Shown one piece after another: positions 1 to 6,775 of a DNA stretch of 13,022 bases (position 1 is the stretch's first letter; each line of letters begins with the position of its first letter). Below the pieces are notes generated by a model, which did not search any database, was not told the DNA's origin, and worked only from the letters and a program-made list of their open reading frames with translations. The position numbers were made by a program, and so were the translations under genes. The DNA is from Candidatus Methanogaster sp. UBA203. Its GTDB lineage: Archaea; Halobacteriota; Methanosarcinia; Methanosarcinales; Methanogasteraceae. Location of the stretch: the NCBI GenBank assembly GCA_002503595.1, contig DASC01000050.1, forward strand, positions 1 to 13,022, read 5' to 3'.

Positions 1-3
1 CAC

Positions 4-78
4 GGGACAGTAGGGTAGCTTGGTCGATCCTCGAGCGTTTGGGACGCTTGGACCGCGGTTCAAATCCGCGCTGTCCCA
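4..78 (+). tRNA. tRNA-Pro (anticodon TGG)
   Basis: A complete cloverleaf can be folded by eye. The 7-bp acceptor stem pairs GGGACAG (4-10) with CTGTCCC (71-77), with A78 as discriminator. The D-arm carries the conserved GG at 22-23. The anticodon stem GAGCG/CGCTT (33-37/45-49, one G-T pair) closes the 7-base loop TTTGGGA, giving anticodon TGG at 40-42 followed by G, the usual base 3' of a proline anticodon. The T-arm is CGCGG-TTCAAAT-CCGCG (54-70). It reads CCA proline codons. The 3' CCA is not encoded (ATC follows), so it would be added after transcription. I see no intron. Its promoter lies left of the window. Confidence 0.95.
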
Positions 79-101
79 TCATCAGGCACATTACCGCAAC
101 A

Positions 102-112
102 CGCTTTATAAA
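102..112 (+). promoter_or_regulatory. TATA box for the DUF1614 gene
   Basis: CGCTTTATAAAT lies about 27 bases upstream of the ATG at 134, which would put transcription start at or next to the start codon (leaderless or nearly so). A purine-rich GGGGAAGAAAG directly before the ATG could also serve as a weak ribosome-binding site if transcription starts earlier. The call rests on motif and spacing only. Confidence 0.5.
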
Positions 113-133
113 TGATCAAATCGGGGAAGAAAG

Positions 134-790
134 ATGCAGGGTACAAGCCGTAAAACATTGGTTCTCTTCTGGTTTCTTCTTCTCGCGCTGATCGGCATCA
201 GGATCCGCGCCGACGCAAGCGTACTGCCGCCGCTTCTGCTTGCTCTTGTGCTCCTGACAGGCGGCATCGATATCCCGATTGCGCACAAACGGATGCGAAA
301 ACCAGCCTACACCTGGGAGGGCGTGCATCTGCTCGAGAAGATATTTTCAGTCTCACTGGAGGATTTTTTTGACAAGAAGCGTTTTTTCGATACCGCTATC
401 ACTGTTAATCTTGGCGGATTCGTGATACCGCTCGCTTGTGCCTGTTACCTCGGCGTGACATATCCCAATCTCGCATCGCTTGAGATCTGCATCGTTATGA
501 TAGCGGTGACCCATATCATGGCTACATTCCACGACGGGTTCGGGATCAAGATTCCGGAGTGCATCGGAGTCGTACCACTTCTGTTCGCGCTGTTGCTGGC
601 GCCAGATGACGCTGCAATGGTCATGTTCGTTGCAGGCGCCTCTGGAGTCCTGATCGGACTGTGCACCGTGCTCGGCACGATCGATGCTGAGCGGGAGGGG
701 TGCGCAAGGATCAGTCTTGGCGGCGCAGGGAGTTTTCATGCGGTCTATATCACGATGCTGCTTGCGATGCTCTTAGATGTGGTGTTGTAG
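134..790 (+). CDS. DUF1614 family multi-pass membrane protein
   Basis: A 218-residue integral membrane protein of unknown function. Hydrophobic segments are visible at about residues 8-22, 30-46, 90-106, 115-131, 143-156, 160-182 and 199-217, so six or seven membrane spans. The family features I recognise are NLGGFVIP (92-99), the DGFGIKIPE stretch (134-142) and the glycine-rich LGGAGSFHAVY near the C-terminus (195-205). This pattern of polar and glycine residues inside membrane segments is characteristic of DUF1614, found mainly in archaea. A soluble charged region (residues 50-88, rich in Lys, Arg, Asp, Phe) separates the first two spans from the rest. Length is normal for the family, and the ATG is preceded by a TATA box and a purine-rich stretch. 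It stands alone after the tRNA gene, so context gives no functional hint. The family call is from memory of the motif pattern. Confidence 0.8.
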   Translation: MQGTSRKTLVLFWFLLLALIGIRIRADASVLPPLLLALVLLTGGIDIPIAHKRMRKPAYTWEGVHLLEKIFSVSLEDFFDKKRFFDTAITVNLGGFVIPLACACYLGVTYPNLASLEICIVMIAVTHIMATFHDGFGIKIPECIGVVPLLFALLLAPDDAAMVMFVAGASGVLIGLCTVLGTIDAEREGCARISLGGAGSFHAVYITMLLAMLLDVVL

Positions 791-1130
791 TACATGCTCG
801 ATATTGTGTGTGGTCTTTAAATGAATCCAACGGTACAAACGACCTATAATCTGTGTTCATCTGCGTTAATCAGTGGCTAATGTTGTTTTTAGCCACTGAT
901 TAACGCCGATTACACCGATTTCATCAATATAATCACTTCCATGTTCAGTGCTGATTTACCACAACCCGACGGAGCATGTTCGTTTTGTAGGCGCGGAAAG
1001 GCTTGCGAGGGCGGGCGCACGAGAACGCTTGCTGTGAATCGTAAACGTGGGCATCGCCTTGGATCTCAGATGGCGGTGGCAGGATCGGCGACCTCCACGT
1101 TCTTGAGGCTTGGATATGCGTCAAACGCAA
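791..1130. other. Intergenic region without a convincing gene
   Basis: This 340-base gap lies between the DUF1614 stop and the 3' end of the convergent ATPase gene. Bases 849-925 hold the inverted repeat listed separately. The rest (926-1130) is fairly GC-rich and has short open frames on both strands, the longest on the plus strand from 941 to 1165 (74 codons). That frame has no ribosome-binding site, an Arg/Cys-rich composition and no family I recognise, and it overlaps the ATPase 3' end. A second plus-strand frame ends at about 1032 with an Ala/Arg/Glu-rich tail that could be a decayed gene end. I see no tRNA or other RNA fold here. Confidence 0.5.
849..925. repeat. Inverted repeat made of a 10-nt periodic unit
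   Basis: The core is a perfect 18-bp inverted repeat, GCGTTAATCAGTGGCTAA at 863-880 and its complement at 889-906, around an 8-base loop. The outer flanks are also related, so each arm looks like a copy of one longer element in opposite orientation. Read from outside inwards, the left arm shows a 10-base period: ATCTGTGTTC, ATCTGCGTTA, ATCAGTGGCT, then AA. The right arm read on the minus strand gives ATCGGTGTA, ATCGGCGTTA, ATCAGTGGCT, AA. From memory, similar ATCTGCGTTAATC-type intergenic repeats are widespread in prokaryotic genomes, including methanogens. It could form a long hairpin in RNA from either strand. There is no T-tract, so a classic terminator is unlikely. Confidence 0.85.
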
Positions 1131-2492
1131 CTACAGAACCAGCAAAAAGAGCCAGATCGGAATGAAGAGCACATCTCTGCCGTCTATCACATCCTTCCCA
1201 AACTCATCCGCGGTTACGAGGATGCCTGCGCTCTGATCAAAGACGTGCATAAATTCAACAAGCCCTCTCGCGTCGGTTGATTTGACACGTTCCCGGTACT
1301 TCACCTCGACCGGCAGAACTATTGCGGCATCATCATAGATGAAATCGACCTCATGCTTGTTCTTCCAGTAATACGGCTTAAAAAATACTTTTGAGCCATA
1401 CCCCCTCTTGATGAGGTGCCATGCCACGATGTTCTCCGCCGATCTTCCCTTATCCTTATCGAGCGTGAGAGATTTCCTCAGCCCCTCTTCGCAGAAGTAT
1501 AGCTTCTTCTCCCGTTTCTTAACCGCTTTCCCTGCGCGGGTGTAGACATCAGCTACGGATGTGAGCATGGAACTCGAAAGATAGTACAGATACAGTTTCA
1601 ACGTCTCCCTGTCCACACCCAGCCGTTCGGATAAGCCCCGGTATGTGAATCGCTCGGTAGAAAACATCGCAATATCCCTTGCCAGTCTTTCGAGAAGCAT
1701 CCCATCCTTCACCCGAAACACGCACGTGATGTCCCGAAACAGTATCAGCGAAAAGTAATCCTCGCTAAGAACCCTGTACCATCGCTCAACATCCCTGATC
1801 TTGAACCACTCAGGATAGCCACCCACCTCGAGATAAAGATTCATAAGATGCAACAAACGTTGTCTCTCTGTAATCACACTGAAATACGCCTTCTCAAGTT
1901 CCTGAAAGTCATCAATTCTTGCATGCAATTCCTCTGGTAAGGATACTCCACTGAACTCTACGAATTCCTTGAATGTCAGCGGAAAGACATCTATAAACCG
2001 TATTCTTCCAACAAGACTCTCGGAGGCATCCTTGTACAGCAGAGTTTTTGACAATCCTGATACGATAAATCTGCACGCTGCACGGGAATCGAGGTAGTAT
2101 TTCAACTGAGTCTGCCACCCTTTCCGGACGTGTATCTCATCTAAGAATATGTACACATCCTCCCTGACCGGATCTATTCCCGTGAGTTCGAAGTATGCGT
2201 TTAAGATTTCATGAATGGAGTCTACTTTTCCGAGGAGGTTGTCCACGCTCACATAAACGATCTTCTGCGGATCAATAGTCTTTAAGAGATGATCGATGTA
2301 TTGATACAGTATTGTCGTCTTGCCGCTCCGCCGTATTCCTGAAAGGCATGTTATCCGTTCTAAATCCTCGATTTCCTGTATTTTTTCGATGTATTCTTTT
2401 CTGATAATACCCTTATCTGCCTGTGACACATCTCCGGTACGCCACCAGTAGTTTCTCGTCTTCAGGTAATCGATTACGAACTCTCTATCCAT
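1131..2492 (-). CDS. AAA_14/DUF4143-type P-loop ATPase
   Basis: A 453-residue protein of the large archaeal and bacterial ATPase family with an N-terminal AAA_14 domain and a C-terminal DUF4143 domain. Walker A is GIRRSGKTT (52-60), Walker B is VYIFLDEIH (113-121), a sensor-like FIVSGLS follows at 142-148, then the family signature SLVGRIRFIDVFPLTFKEF (159-177). Near the C-terminus, EVDFIYDD and PVEVKYR form the pattern expected of a PD-(D/E)XK nuclease-like fold. The open frame continues 40 codons upstream, but the ATG at 2492 starts the usual N-terminus and sits about 27 bases from a TATA box, implying a leaderless transcript. The biological role of the family is not settled; it is often strain-variable and turns up in accessory islands. 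By eye the gene is more AT-rich than hemA beside it. It ends in a hydrophobic tail (IPIWLFLLVL), usual in this family. Confidence 0.88.
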   Translation of the reverse strand: MDREFVIDYLKTRNYWWRTGDVSQADKGIIRKEYIEKIQEIEDLERITCLSGIRRSGKTTILYQYIDHLLKTIDPQKIVYVSVDNLLGKVDSIHEILNAYFELTGIDPVREDVYIFLDEIHVRKGWQTQLKYYLDSRAACRFIVSGLSKTLLYKDASESLVGRIRFIDVFPLTFKEFVEFSGVSLPEELHARIDDFQELEKAYFSVITERQRLLHLMNLYLEVGGYPEWFKIRDVERWYRVLSEDYFSLILFRDITCVFRVKDGMLLERLARDIAMFSTERFTYRGLSERLGVDRETLKLYLYYLSSSMLTSVADVYTRAGKAVKKREKKLYFCEEGLRKSLTLDKDKGRSAENIVAWHLIKRGYGSKVFFKPYYWKNKHEVDFIYDDAAIVLPVEVKYRERVKSTDARGLVEFMHVFDQSAGILVTADEFGKDVIDGRDVLFIPIWLFLLVL

Positions 2493-2512
2493 TATGCAAA
2501 TATAGTACGCAA

Positions 2513-2525
2513 TATATGTATAAAG
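2513..2525 (-). promoter_or_regulatory. TATA box for the ATPase gene
   Basis: On the minus strand the sequence reads CTTTATACATATA, centred about 27 bases before the ATG at 2492. This spacing places transcription start at the start codon and supports that ATG over the upstream in-frame ATG at 2612. There is no Shine-Dalgarno motif between them, in agreement with a leaderless message. Confidence 0.55.
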
Positions 2526-2594
2526 ATTGCGGTCTGTATTTGATAGTGTAGGAAAGATATCCGAGGTCCTCACGTTACATTTTACACTGTTCTT

Positions 2595-2623
2595 GAGAGC
2601 CGGTCCGCACAAAACCGTCTCTC
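2595..2623 (-). terminator. Possible hairpin at the end of hemA
   Basis: GAGAG (2595-2599) pairs with CTCTC (2619-2623), and CGGT (2601-2604) pairs with ACCG (2614-2617), with one mismatched pair between the two helices and a 9-base loop. On the transcribed strand the stem starts inside the hemA stop codon. No U-tract follows, so this may stabilise the 3' end or assist termination rather than be a full intrinsic terminator. Confidence 0.35.
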
Positions 2624-3875
2624 ATTTCATATCCAGCTTAAAGAGCGCAGCAGTCGTCTCAAGGAAATCGAGATCCTCCTCTGCCGCGGCATCGCGCAGC
2701 GTCTTTGTCGGTTCTGCCAGCACCTTGTTGGTGATGGCGTGCGTGAGATCGTCGAGCACCTGACGTTCAAAATCCCCGAGCGTGTGCTTTGCAGAGAGCC
2801 GGTTGACAGCACGTTCTCGTTCGCGGATTCTTAAGTCCTGTATCTGGCTGTACAACGTTGCTATGATTTTATCTGCACGCTGACGCTTGTACTGCAATTG
2901 AAGTAACTCATACTCCTCCCCTATTATCTTTTCGACTATTCCTACCTCTTGCAGCCGCTTTTGCAGATTTCTATCACTGAGCTCCTTGAGTCCGTCGATG
3001 TTGTAGAGTTTCACATCCGGTAGTTCGGACGCTGCCTCTTCGATGTCCCGCGGGGTGGCGATATCGATCAAGAGCAGATCGCGATTGCGATTCTCGCGGT
3101 TCTCCATGATCTGCCGCAGCATCTCCGAGGTTATAACCGCATGAGGTGCCGATGTTGCGCTGATCACGACGTCTGAACATGCGATGTACTTATTCATCTC
3201 GCCGTACCTGACTGCAAATCCATTCAACTCCTCTGCAAGTGCCTCTGCCCGCTCAAAGGTGCGGTTTGCGACATATATCGCGGAAACATTCTTGTGCGCA
3301 AGCGCGTGTGCAACGAGCGTCCCCATCGTGCCTGCGCCGATGATCACAACCGTTTTTCCCTCAAGCGTGCCAAGCACATCCTCTGCGAGATCGACTGCCG
3401 CCGATCCGATGGATACCGAGCCCTTGTTGATCCGCGTCTCTGACCGCACCCTCTTCCCAACGTGGATCGCCTTCTCAAAAGCGGTATCCAGCACCTTTCC
3501 TGTGACACCTGCCTGTCGTGCGGAATAGTACAGTTCCTTGACCTGCCCGAGTATCTGATCCTCGCCAACGATCATCGATTCGAGCCCACATGCAACCCTC
3601 ATCAGATGTAACACCGACTCTTCGTGGTCGTTGAACTCGACGATCCTTTCAGGCACGCCCATCTTCTTTGCATAATCGAACAAGACTCTGCTACCCTTCG
3701 GCGAGACCACATACACCTCGACACGGTTGCACGTCATCAGCACGGCACACTCGAGCACCAGTTCATGCGAGTGCAGCCTGCGCAGCAGGTCCTCGACCGT
3801 GCCGTGCCACGCATGTTCAATGTCCTCGATGCTCGCTTTCGTATGCGTGATGATCATGCTGAATATCTCAGTCAT
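2622..3875 (-). CDS. hemA: Glutamyl-tRNA reductase
   Basis: A 417-residue enzyme that reduces glutamyl-tRNA(Glu) with NADPH to glutamate-1-semialdehyde, the first committed step of C5-pathway tetrapyrrole synthesis (haem, sirohaem, and F430 and corrinoids in methanogens and relatives). Visible features are the catalytic cysteine in MTCNRVEVY (C49), the substrate-site stretch GLESMIVGEDQILGQVK (97-113), the RINKGSVSIGSAAVDLAE segment (148-165), the nucleotide-binding GAGTMG (180-185), and a C-terminal helical dimerisation domain from about residue 320 with QYKRQRADK and ERERAVNRLSA. Length and N-terminus (MTEI...) match methanogen homologues as I remember them. The start is supported by an AAAGGTGA Shine-Dalgarno motif four bases before the ATG. 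It lies 27 bases downstream of coaD on the same strand and is probably cotranscribed with it. The usual haem-pathway neighbours (hemB, hemL, hemC) are absent here. Confidence 0.96.
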   Translation of the reverse strand: MTEIFSMIITHTKASIEDIEHAWHGTVEDLLRRLHSHELVLECAVLMTCNRVEVYVVSPKGSRVLFDYAKKMGVPERIVEFNDHEESVLHLMRVACGLESMIVGEDQILGQVKELYYSARQAGVTGKVLDTAFEKAIHVGKRVRSETRINKGSVSIGSAAVDLAEDVLGTLEGKTVVIIGAGTMGTLVAHALAHKNVSAIYVANRTFERAEALAEELNGFAVRYGEMNKYIACSDVVISATSAPHAVITSEMLRQIMENRENRNRDLLLIDIATPRDIEEAASELPDVKLYNIDGLKELSDRNLQKRLQEVGIVEKIIGEEYELLQLQYKRQRADKIIATLYSQIQDLRIRERERAVNRLSAKHTLGDFERQVLDDLTHAITNKVLAEPTKTLRDAAAEEDLDFLETTAALFKLDMK

Positions 3876-3902
3876 CGGGTCACCTTTGTTCGTAATCTTT
3901 TA

Positions 3903-4358
3903 TCAACCTATCAGCCGCCCATGTAGATCGATCTCACCGTTCTTGATGCGCGTGGACGAGATAGGTATGCCATCCTCTGCCAGTACGAAAGGCACCAGAA
4001 CGATCTCGATTTCGGACATCCCGCGCTTCCTGCGGAGTTCGTTGATCTTTTCCGCAACCGGATGCGTCTCAGGAGAGACCACGATATAATCGAAGGATTC
4101 CTCGAGCGCGGTGCCATACGGATCGTGCAGGGTTGTGATCTCTGGCGATATCCCGAACCGGTCGGTCACGTAGCGCGTTAGTTCGCGCTCCCTGACTCTG
4201 TAATCAGCTACCGGCTGGACGCGCCTTCTCGCAAGATCGTCCGATGCCAATCCGATGACGACCTCGCCATCCACACCGAGTTCGTAGGCACGGCTGATGA
4301 GTGCTTCGTGACCGTCATGGAGCGGATCGAACGTTCCTCCAACTGCTACTCGCGGCAT
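3903..4358 (-). CDS. coaD: Phosphopantetheine adenylyltransferase (archaeal type)
   Basis: A 151-residue nucleotidyltransferase that transfers AMP from ATP to 4'-phosphopantetheine, giving dephospho-CoA, the penultimate step of coenzyme A synthesis. The N-terminus has the nucleotidyltransferase signature GGTFDPLHDGHEALI (7-21) with the HxGH-type motif HDGH, and the C-terminal ISSTRI motif contacts the nucleotide. FDYIVVSPET in the middle and the overall length fit the archaeal family (COG1019-like) rather than the bacterial CoaD, to which it is only distantly related. The ATG at 4358 lies about 30 bases from a TATA-like element, implying a very short leader. It is the first gene of a probable coaD-hemA operon. 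Pairing a CoA gene with a tetrapyrrole gene has no obvious biochemical link and may be simple housekeeping clustering. Confidence 0.94.
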   Translation of the reverse strand: MPRVAVGGTFDPLHDGHEALISRAYELGVDGEVVIGLASDDLARRRVQPVADYRVRERELTRYVTDRFGISPEITTLHDPYGTALEESFDYIVVSPETHPVAEKINELRRKRGMSEIEIVLVPFVLAEDGIPISSTRIKNGEIDLHGRLIG

Positions 4359-4382
4359 GGCTACTCTTTTGCAGAAGCTGAT

Positions 4383-4394
4383 AGATTTAAGTTT
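4383..4394 (-). promoter_or_regulatory. TATA-like element for coaD-hemA
   Basis: The minus strand reads AAACTTAAATCT about 30 bases before the coaD ATG. The position suits an archaeal TATA box with a leader of only a few bases. The match to a strong TTTATA box is imperfect. Confidence 0.4.
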
Positions 4395-4515
4395 CGCTTC
4401 CGGCAGTCGTTGACACGGCTTGTGGCGGCGGTCGTGCTTCTAACATTCCGGGGCTGGCTGGCGCTGAAGCGATGATTGGGGAAATAGAAGGCAGACAAAA
4501 TAAGCGGTCTTGACT

Positions 4516-4563
4516 AAAATAAAAAAAAAAAGAGTGCGGGGATACGAAAATCGCCCTCACTCT
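4516..4563 (-). terminator. Intrinsic-type terminator of the lipoprotein gene
   Basis: The complementary segments AGAGTG (4531-4536) and CACTCT (4558-4563), with an inner GGG/CCC (4538-4540 with 4554-4556), form a hairpin around an A/T-rich loop. On the transcribed minus strand the hairpin is followed at once by ten or more T residues, then ATTTT. The stem includes the stop codon of the lipoprotein gene (4557-4559). A long T-tract is the main archaeal termination signal, so this call is strong for an archaeon. Confidence 0.8.
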
Positions 4564-5003
4564 GCTGGTTCTACCGGGCAGTTGTGCTCGTATGCATACT
4601 TAATCTGTCCGAATTCTTCTGGCTTCATCCTGTTACTCTCGAAATCGAGACTTGCAGTTTCCATCTCTTTTTTGTCGATCAGTCCATTCTTGTCGTGATC
4701 GTACCTTGCCAAGAGCTTTTGATCAAGCTCCTCGCACCCACTGATCGAAGATTCAGGACCTGGGAGATCACTTATTTTTGGCGTGAACCCCTCTTCTGCA
4801 TCAGCGATCTTTGTTTCTTGAACTGCCGGCGTTGCCGCAGGTGTTGCCGCAGGTGTTGCCGCAGGTGTTGCCGTTGCCGCAGGCGTTGCTGCAGGTGTAG
4901 GCTCAACTTCAGCGGGCTTTTTATCGCCCCCGACGCATCCGGATAATGCGACAATCAGCACAATCATTACGATTGCAACAATCCTAAGCATGGTTTTGCT
5001 CAT
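4557..5003 (-). CDS. Secreted EF-hand lipoprotein with PAAT-repeat linker
   Basis: A 148-residue predicted surface lipoprotein. Residues 1-23 form a signal peptide (Lys/Arg, then a long hydrophobic run) ending in the lipobox ALSGC, so Cys23 would be lipidated. Residues 36-60 are a low-complexity Pro-Ala-Ala-Thr linker, which would hold the rest away from the membrane. The C-terminal part has one canonical 12-residue EF-hand loop, DHDKNGLIDKKE (102-113), with Asp102, Asp104, Asn106, Asp110 and Glu113 in the calcium positions, flanked by helix-like sequence. Cys90 and Cys142 bracket this domain and could form a disulfide. The ATG is preceded by TAAGGAGG at a spacing of 9 bases. Function is unknown: calcium-dependent envelope binding is an inference, and a lone EF-hand may also be of the dockerin-like or calcium-sensor type. 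It has its own promoter and terminator. Confidence 0.82.
   Translation of the reverse strand: MSKTMLRIVAIVMIVLIVALSGCVGGDKKPAEVEPTPAATPAATATPAATPAATPAATPAVQETKIADAEEGFTPKISDLPGPESSISGCEELDQKLLARYDHDKNGLIDKKEMETASLDFESNRMKPEEFGQIKYAYEHNCPVEPAE
4824..4895 (-). repeat. 12-bp tandem repeat encoding Pro-Ala-Ala-Thr
   Basis: Three perfect consecutive copies of the plus-strand unit GCCGCAGGTGTT (4834-4869) are flanked by degenerate copies, one with a 6-base insertion. In the lipoprotein this encodes a TPAATPAAT-type linker. Units of 12 bases keep the frame, so copy number can change by slippage without breaking the gene. Confidence 0.85.
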
Positions 5004-5012
5004 AGCTTATAT

Positions 5013-5020
5013 CCTCCTTA
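5013..5020 (-). promoter_or_regulatory. Ribosome-binding site of the lipoprotein gene
   Basis: TAAGGAGG on the minus strand, nine bases before the ATG at 5003. It is a strong match to the 3' end of 16S rRNA and fixes the start. Confidence 0.8.
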
Positions 5021-5047
5021 ATGTTACTGTGTTATATCTTCTCCTCG

Positions 5048-5060
5048 TATTTATAATCTT
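5048..5060 (-). promoter_or_regulatory. TATA box of the lipoprotein gene
   Basis: The minus strand reads AAGATTATAAATA, with purine-rich GAGGAAAGA just upstream as a possible BRE. Transcription would start near 5026, giving a leader of about 23 bases that contains the Shine-Dalgarno site. The box overlaps the stop codon of the upstream small ORF. Confidence 0.65.
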
Positions 5061-5164
5061 TCCTCGAATTGGATTCCTAAATAATTGTAAACATCGTTCC
5101 TGCTGGCATTCCCGAGTTTTGCAATCCGGAAGGAGTCCATCTTTGAGAGCTTATCGAGGCACAT
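5051..5164 (-). CDS. Predicted 37-residue small protein
   Basis: A short open frame with a textbook start: AGGAGG (5172-5177) lies seven bases upstream of the ATG at 5164, as good a site as any in the window. It encodes 37 residues beginning MCLDKLSKMD and ending with TAA at 5051-5053. The product is mixed charged and hydrophobic, with no membrane segment and a probable helical core (SFRIAKLGNASRNDVYNYLG), followed by an acidic/basic tail. I do not recognise a family. It lies between lysK (104 bases upstream, same strand) and the EF-hand lipoprotein, and its stop codon lies inside the lipoprotein TATA box. Possible TATA-like sequences are at 5234-5240 and 5211-5216. It could be a genuine small protein or a leader peptide; a chance frame after a chance AGGAGG is less likely but not excluded. 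Confidence 0.6.
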   Translation of the reverse strand: MCLDKLSKMDSFRIAKLGNASRNDVYNYLGIQFEERL

Positions 5165-5268
5165 CTGTTAACCTCCTGACGACGGTGCCGCTTGCATCAT
5201 TCGCCAGACGTATAACTACTGTTTGGTGGCGGTCATAAATCTTTCGCATACGTCGCCGGCTAAACCCA

Positions 5269-6774
5269 TCACAGATCATCCACCACCGCGCTCTCAGCAG
5301 CCGCCCGCAGCCTGTCCACCAAAAACTCCCGGTCGAGGGACGCCATGAAATATCCTGCTCTCGGACCCGATTTCTTCCCAAGTAGGGATATGTAGATCGC
5401 CTGGAACATCTTGCTTGCTGAGATGCCTGATTCTTCGGAGACCGCATACACGAGATCGTGCAGGTCTTTGGCTGCCACGCCCCCCTGAATGAGGGATGCA
5501 AGCTCCCCAAGCCCTGATCTCTGCTCATCAGAGAGATTCTTCACAGCATCAGGCAGCATCTCCTGCACCTCAAATTTAGCAGAGTCGGGCGCGTACGACG
5601 TAAGCCAGTTCTCGACGTTTAAGACGCGCCGTCTCACAGACGCCTCATCGTACCCACCGTAGCCGCTCCGGTCGAGCACCTCGCGAATGCCACTAAAGTC
5701 GGATGCGATCTGCACAGCGGTTACGAGGTGCGTAAACGGGATATCTGACCTGAGGTACTCTTTTGTCCTGGACAGTTCCCATTCCCTCCCGGTCGCACGG
5801 TCAAACTCATCTATCAGATCGATGATGCGGGCTGGATCGAAGTCTATGTGCTTCTCTGGCTTTGTCCGGATGATTAAGTACCTGAGCACCTCAGGCGGCA
5901 TGACCTGCAACATATCCGCGATCGTTACCGTAACCCCGGTCGAGGACGACATCGCGCCTTTTCCCTTCAGATGGATCCACTCATAGATGATCGGATACGG
6001 GGGCTCATAACCGTAGATCTCCCTCGATATCCTCGTCCCTGTGTCGTACGAGCCGCCCCTTGTCGCATGATCCTTTCCAAATGGCTCGATCGTGACGCCG
6101 AGAACGCGCCACCTGGAAGCCCAGTCAACCCTCCATGTCAGCTTTCCGTTCCCTTTCGCAGGCACCGTGCCAGAGTGTCCGCATTCGCAGGCGTAATCAA
6201 CGGTTCCTGCATTTTCATCGAACCCAGAGACTGTTGTGGTCGTAATCCTCCCGCATTCCTCGCATACGACATTGAAAGGACTCCATCCAGCAGGCATCAC
6301 CCTGTGTGATACCTCCTCGATGATCGTAGCGATCCGGTCCCGGTTGGCAAGCGCGGTCATGGTGACAGGCACGAAATCCCCGCGCCCATAGAGTTCGTGC
6401 GCGCGGTATATCGTGGGACTGATGTCCAGCCGCTCAAGCGATTCGAGAAACGGCGTCAGGTAATGCTCGGCATAGTTCGCGCAAGCCCCGCACGGGCAGG
6501 GTATGGCAGAAAGCGGTTTTCCGACGTGCTCGCTATAATCATCAGAGAGAAACGGATAGACCTTACGAAGCGGATCTAAGGTATCTGCGATATAGATCAA
6601 CTCTGCATCGATTCCTGCATCGCAGAGCGCACGGTACGCCGCATCCGCTGTCACCACCTCGCGCATGTTTCCGATGTGAATCTCCCCTGATGGGGTGATC
6701 CCTGTCGCGATGATGTGCTTCTTTGCGGCTACAGTATCTGCGATGACATCTGCCCAGTGTCTCGACTCGTCCAT
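5269..6774 (-). CDS. lysK: Class I lysyl-tRNA synthetase
   Basis: A 501-residue synthetase that attaches lysine to tRNA(Lys) in the cytoplasm. It belongs to class I (Rossmann fold), typical of many archaea, not the class II LysRS of most bacteria and eukaryotes. The class I signatures are TPSGEIHIGN (27-36, with HIGN in place of HIGH) and GAMSSSTG (273-280, the KMSKS-equivalent loop). Cysteine clusters at 93/95/98, 171/174 and 196/198 look like zinc-binding ribbons. EPFGKDHATRGGSYDTG (230-246) is also a strong family block, and a helical anticodon-binding region fills the C-terminal third. Length is normal. The ATG lies one base after the nikR stop (TGA-A-ATG), so the two are almost certainly translated from one message by coupling. 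The start is supported by the N-terminal block beginning HWADVIAD. Confidence 0.96.
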   Translation of the reverse strand: MDESRHWADVIADTVAAKKHIIATGITPSGEIHIGNMREVVTADAAYRALCDAGIDAELIYIADTLDPLRKVYPFLSDDYSEHVGKPLSAIPCPCGACANYAEHYLTPFLESLERLDISPTIYRAHELYGRGDFVPVTMTALANRDRIATIIEEVSHRVMPAGWSPFNVVCEECGRITTTTVSGFDENAGTVDYACECGHSGTVPAKGNGKLTWRVDWASRWRVLGVTIEPFGKDHATRGGSYDTGTRISREIYGYEPPYPIIYEWIHLKGKGAMSSSTGVTVTIADMLQVMPPEVLRYLIIRTKPEKHIDFDPARIIDLIDEFDRATGREWELSRTKEYLRSDIPFTHLVTAVQIASDFSGIREVLDRSGYGGYDEASVRRRVLNVENWLTSYAPDSAKFEVQEMLPDAVKNLSDEQRSGLGELASLIQGGVAAKDLHDLVYAVSEESGISASKMFQAIYISLLGKKSGPRAGYFMASLDREFLVDRLRAAAESAVVDDL

Positions 6775-6775
6775 T

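Noticed and set aside
941..1165. 74-codon plus-strand open frame in the gap after DUF1614
   Set aside because: No ribosome-binding site or recognisable family, Arg- and Cys-rich composition typical of GC-rich non-coding frames, and overlap with the 3' end of the ATPase gene.
2493..2612. 40-codon N-terminal extension of the ATPase up to an ATG at 2612
   Set aside because: The extra residues are not typical of the family, and the TATA box lies inside them at the right distance for a start at 2492.
4391..4510. Possible small gene between coaD and the lipoprotein terminator
   Set aside because: Only short frames (about 19 codons on the minus strand) with no ribosome-binding site; the region is explained by the coaD promoter and the lipoprotein terminator.
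4824..4899. CRISPR-like short repeats
   Set aside because: The 12-bp units are contiguous without spacers, stay in frame and encode a Pro-Ala-Ala-Thr linker, so this is a coding tandem repeat.
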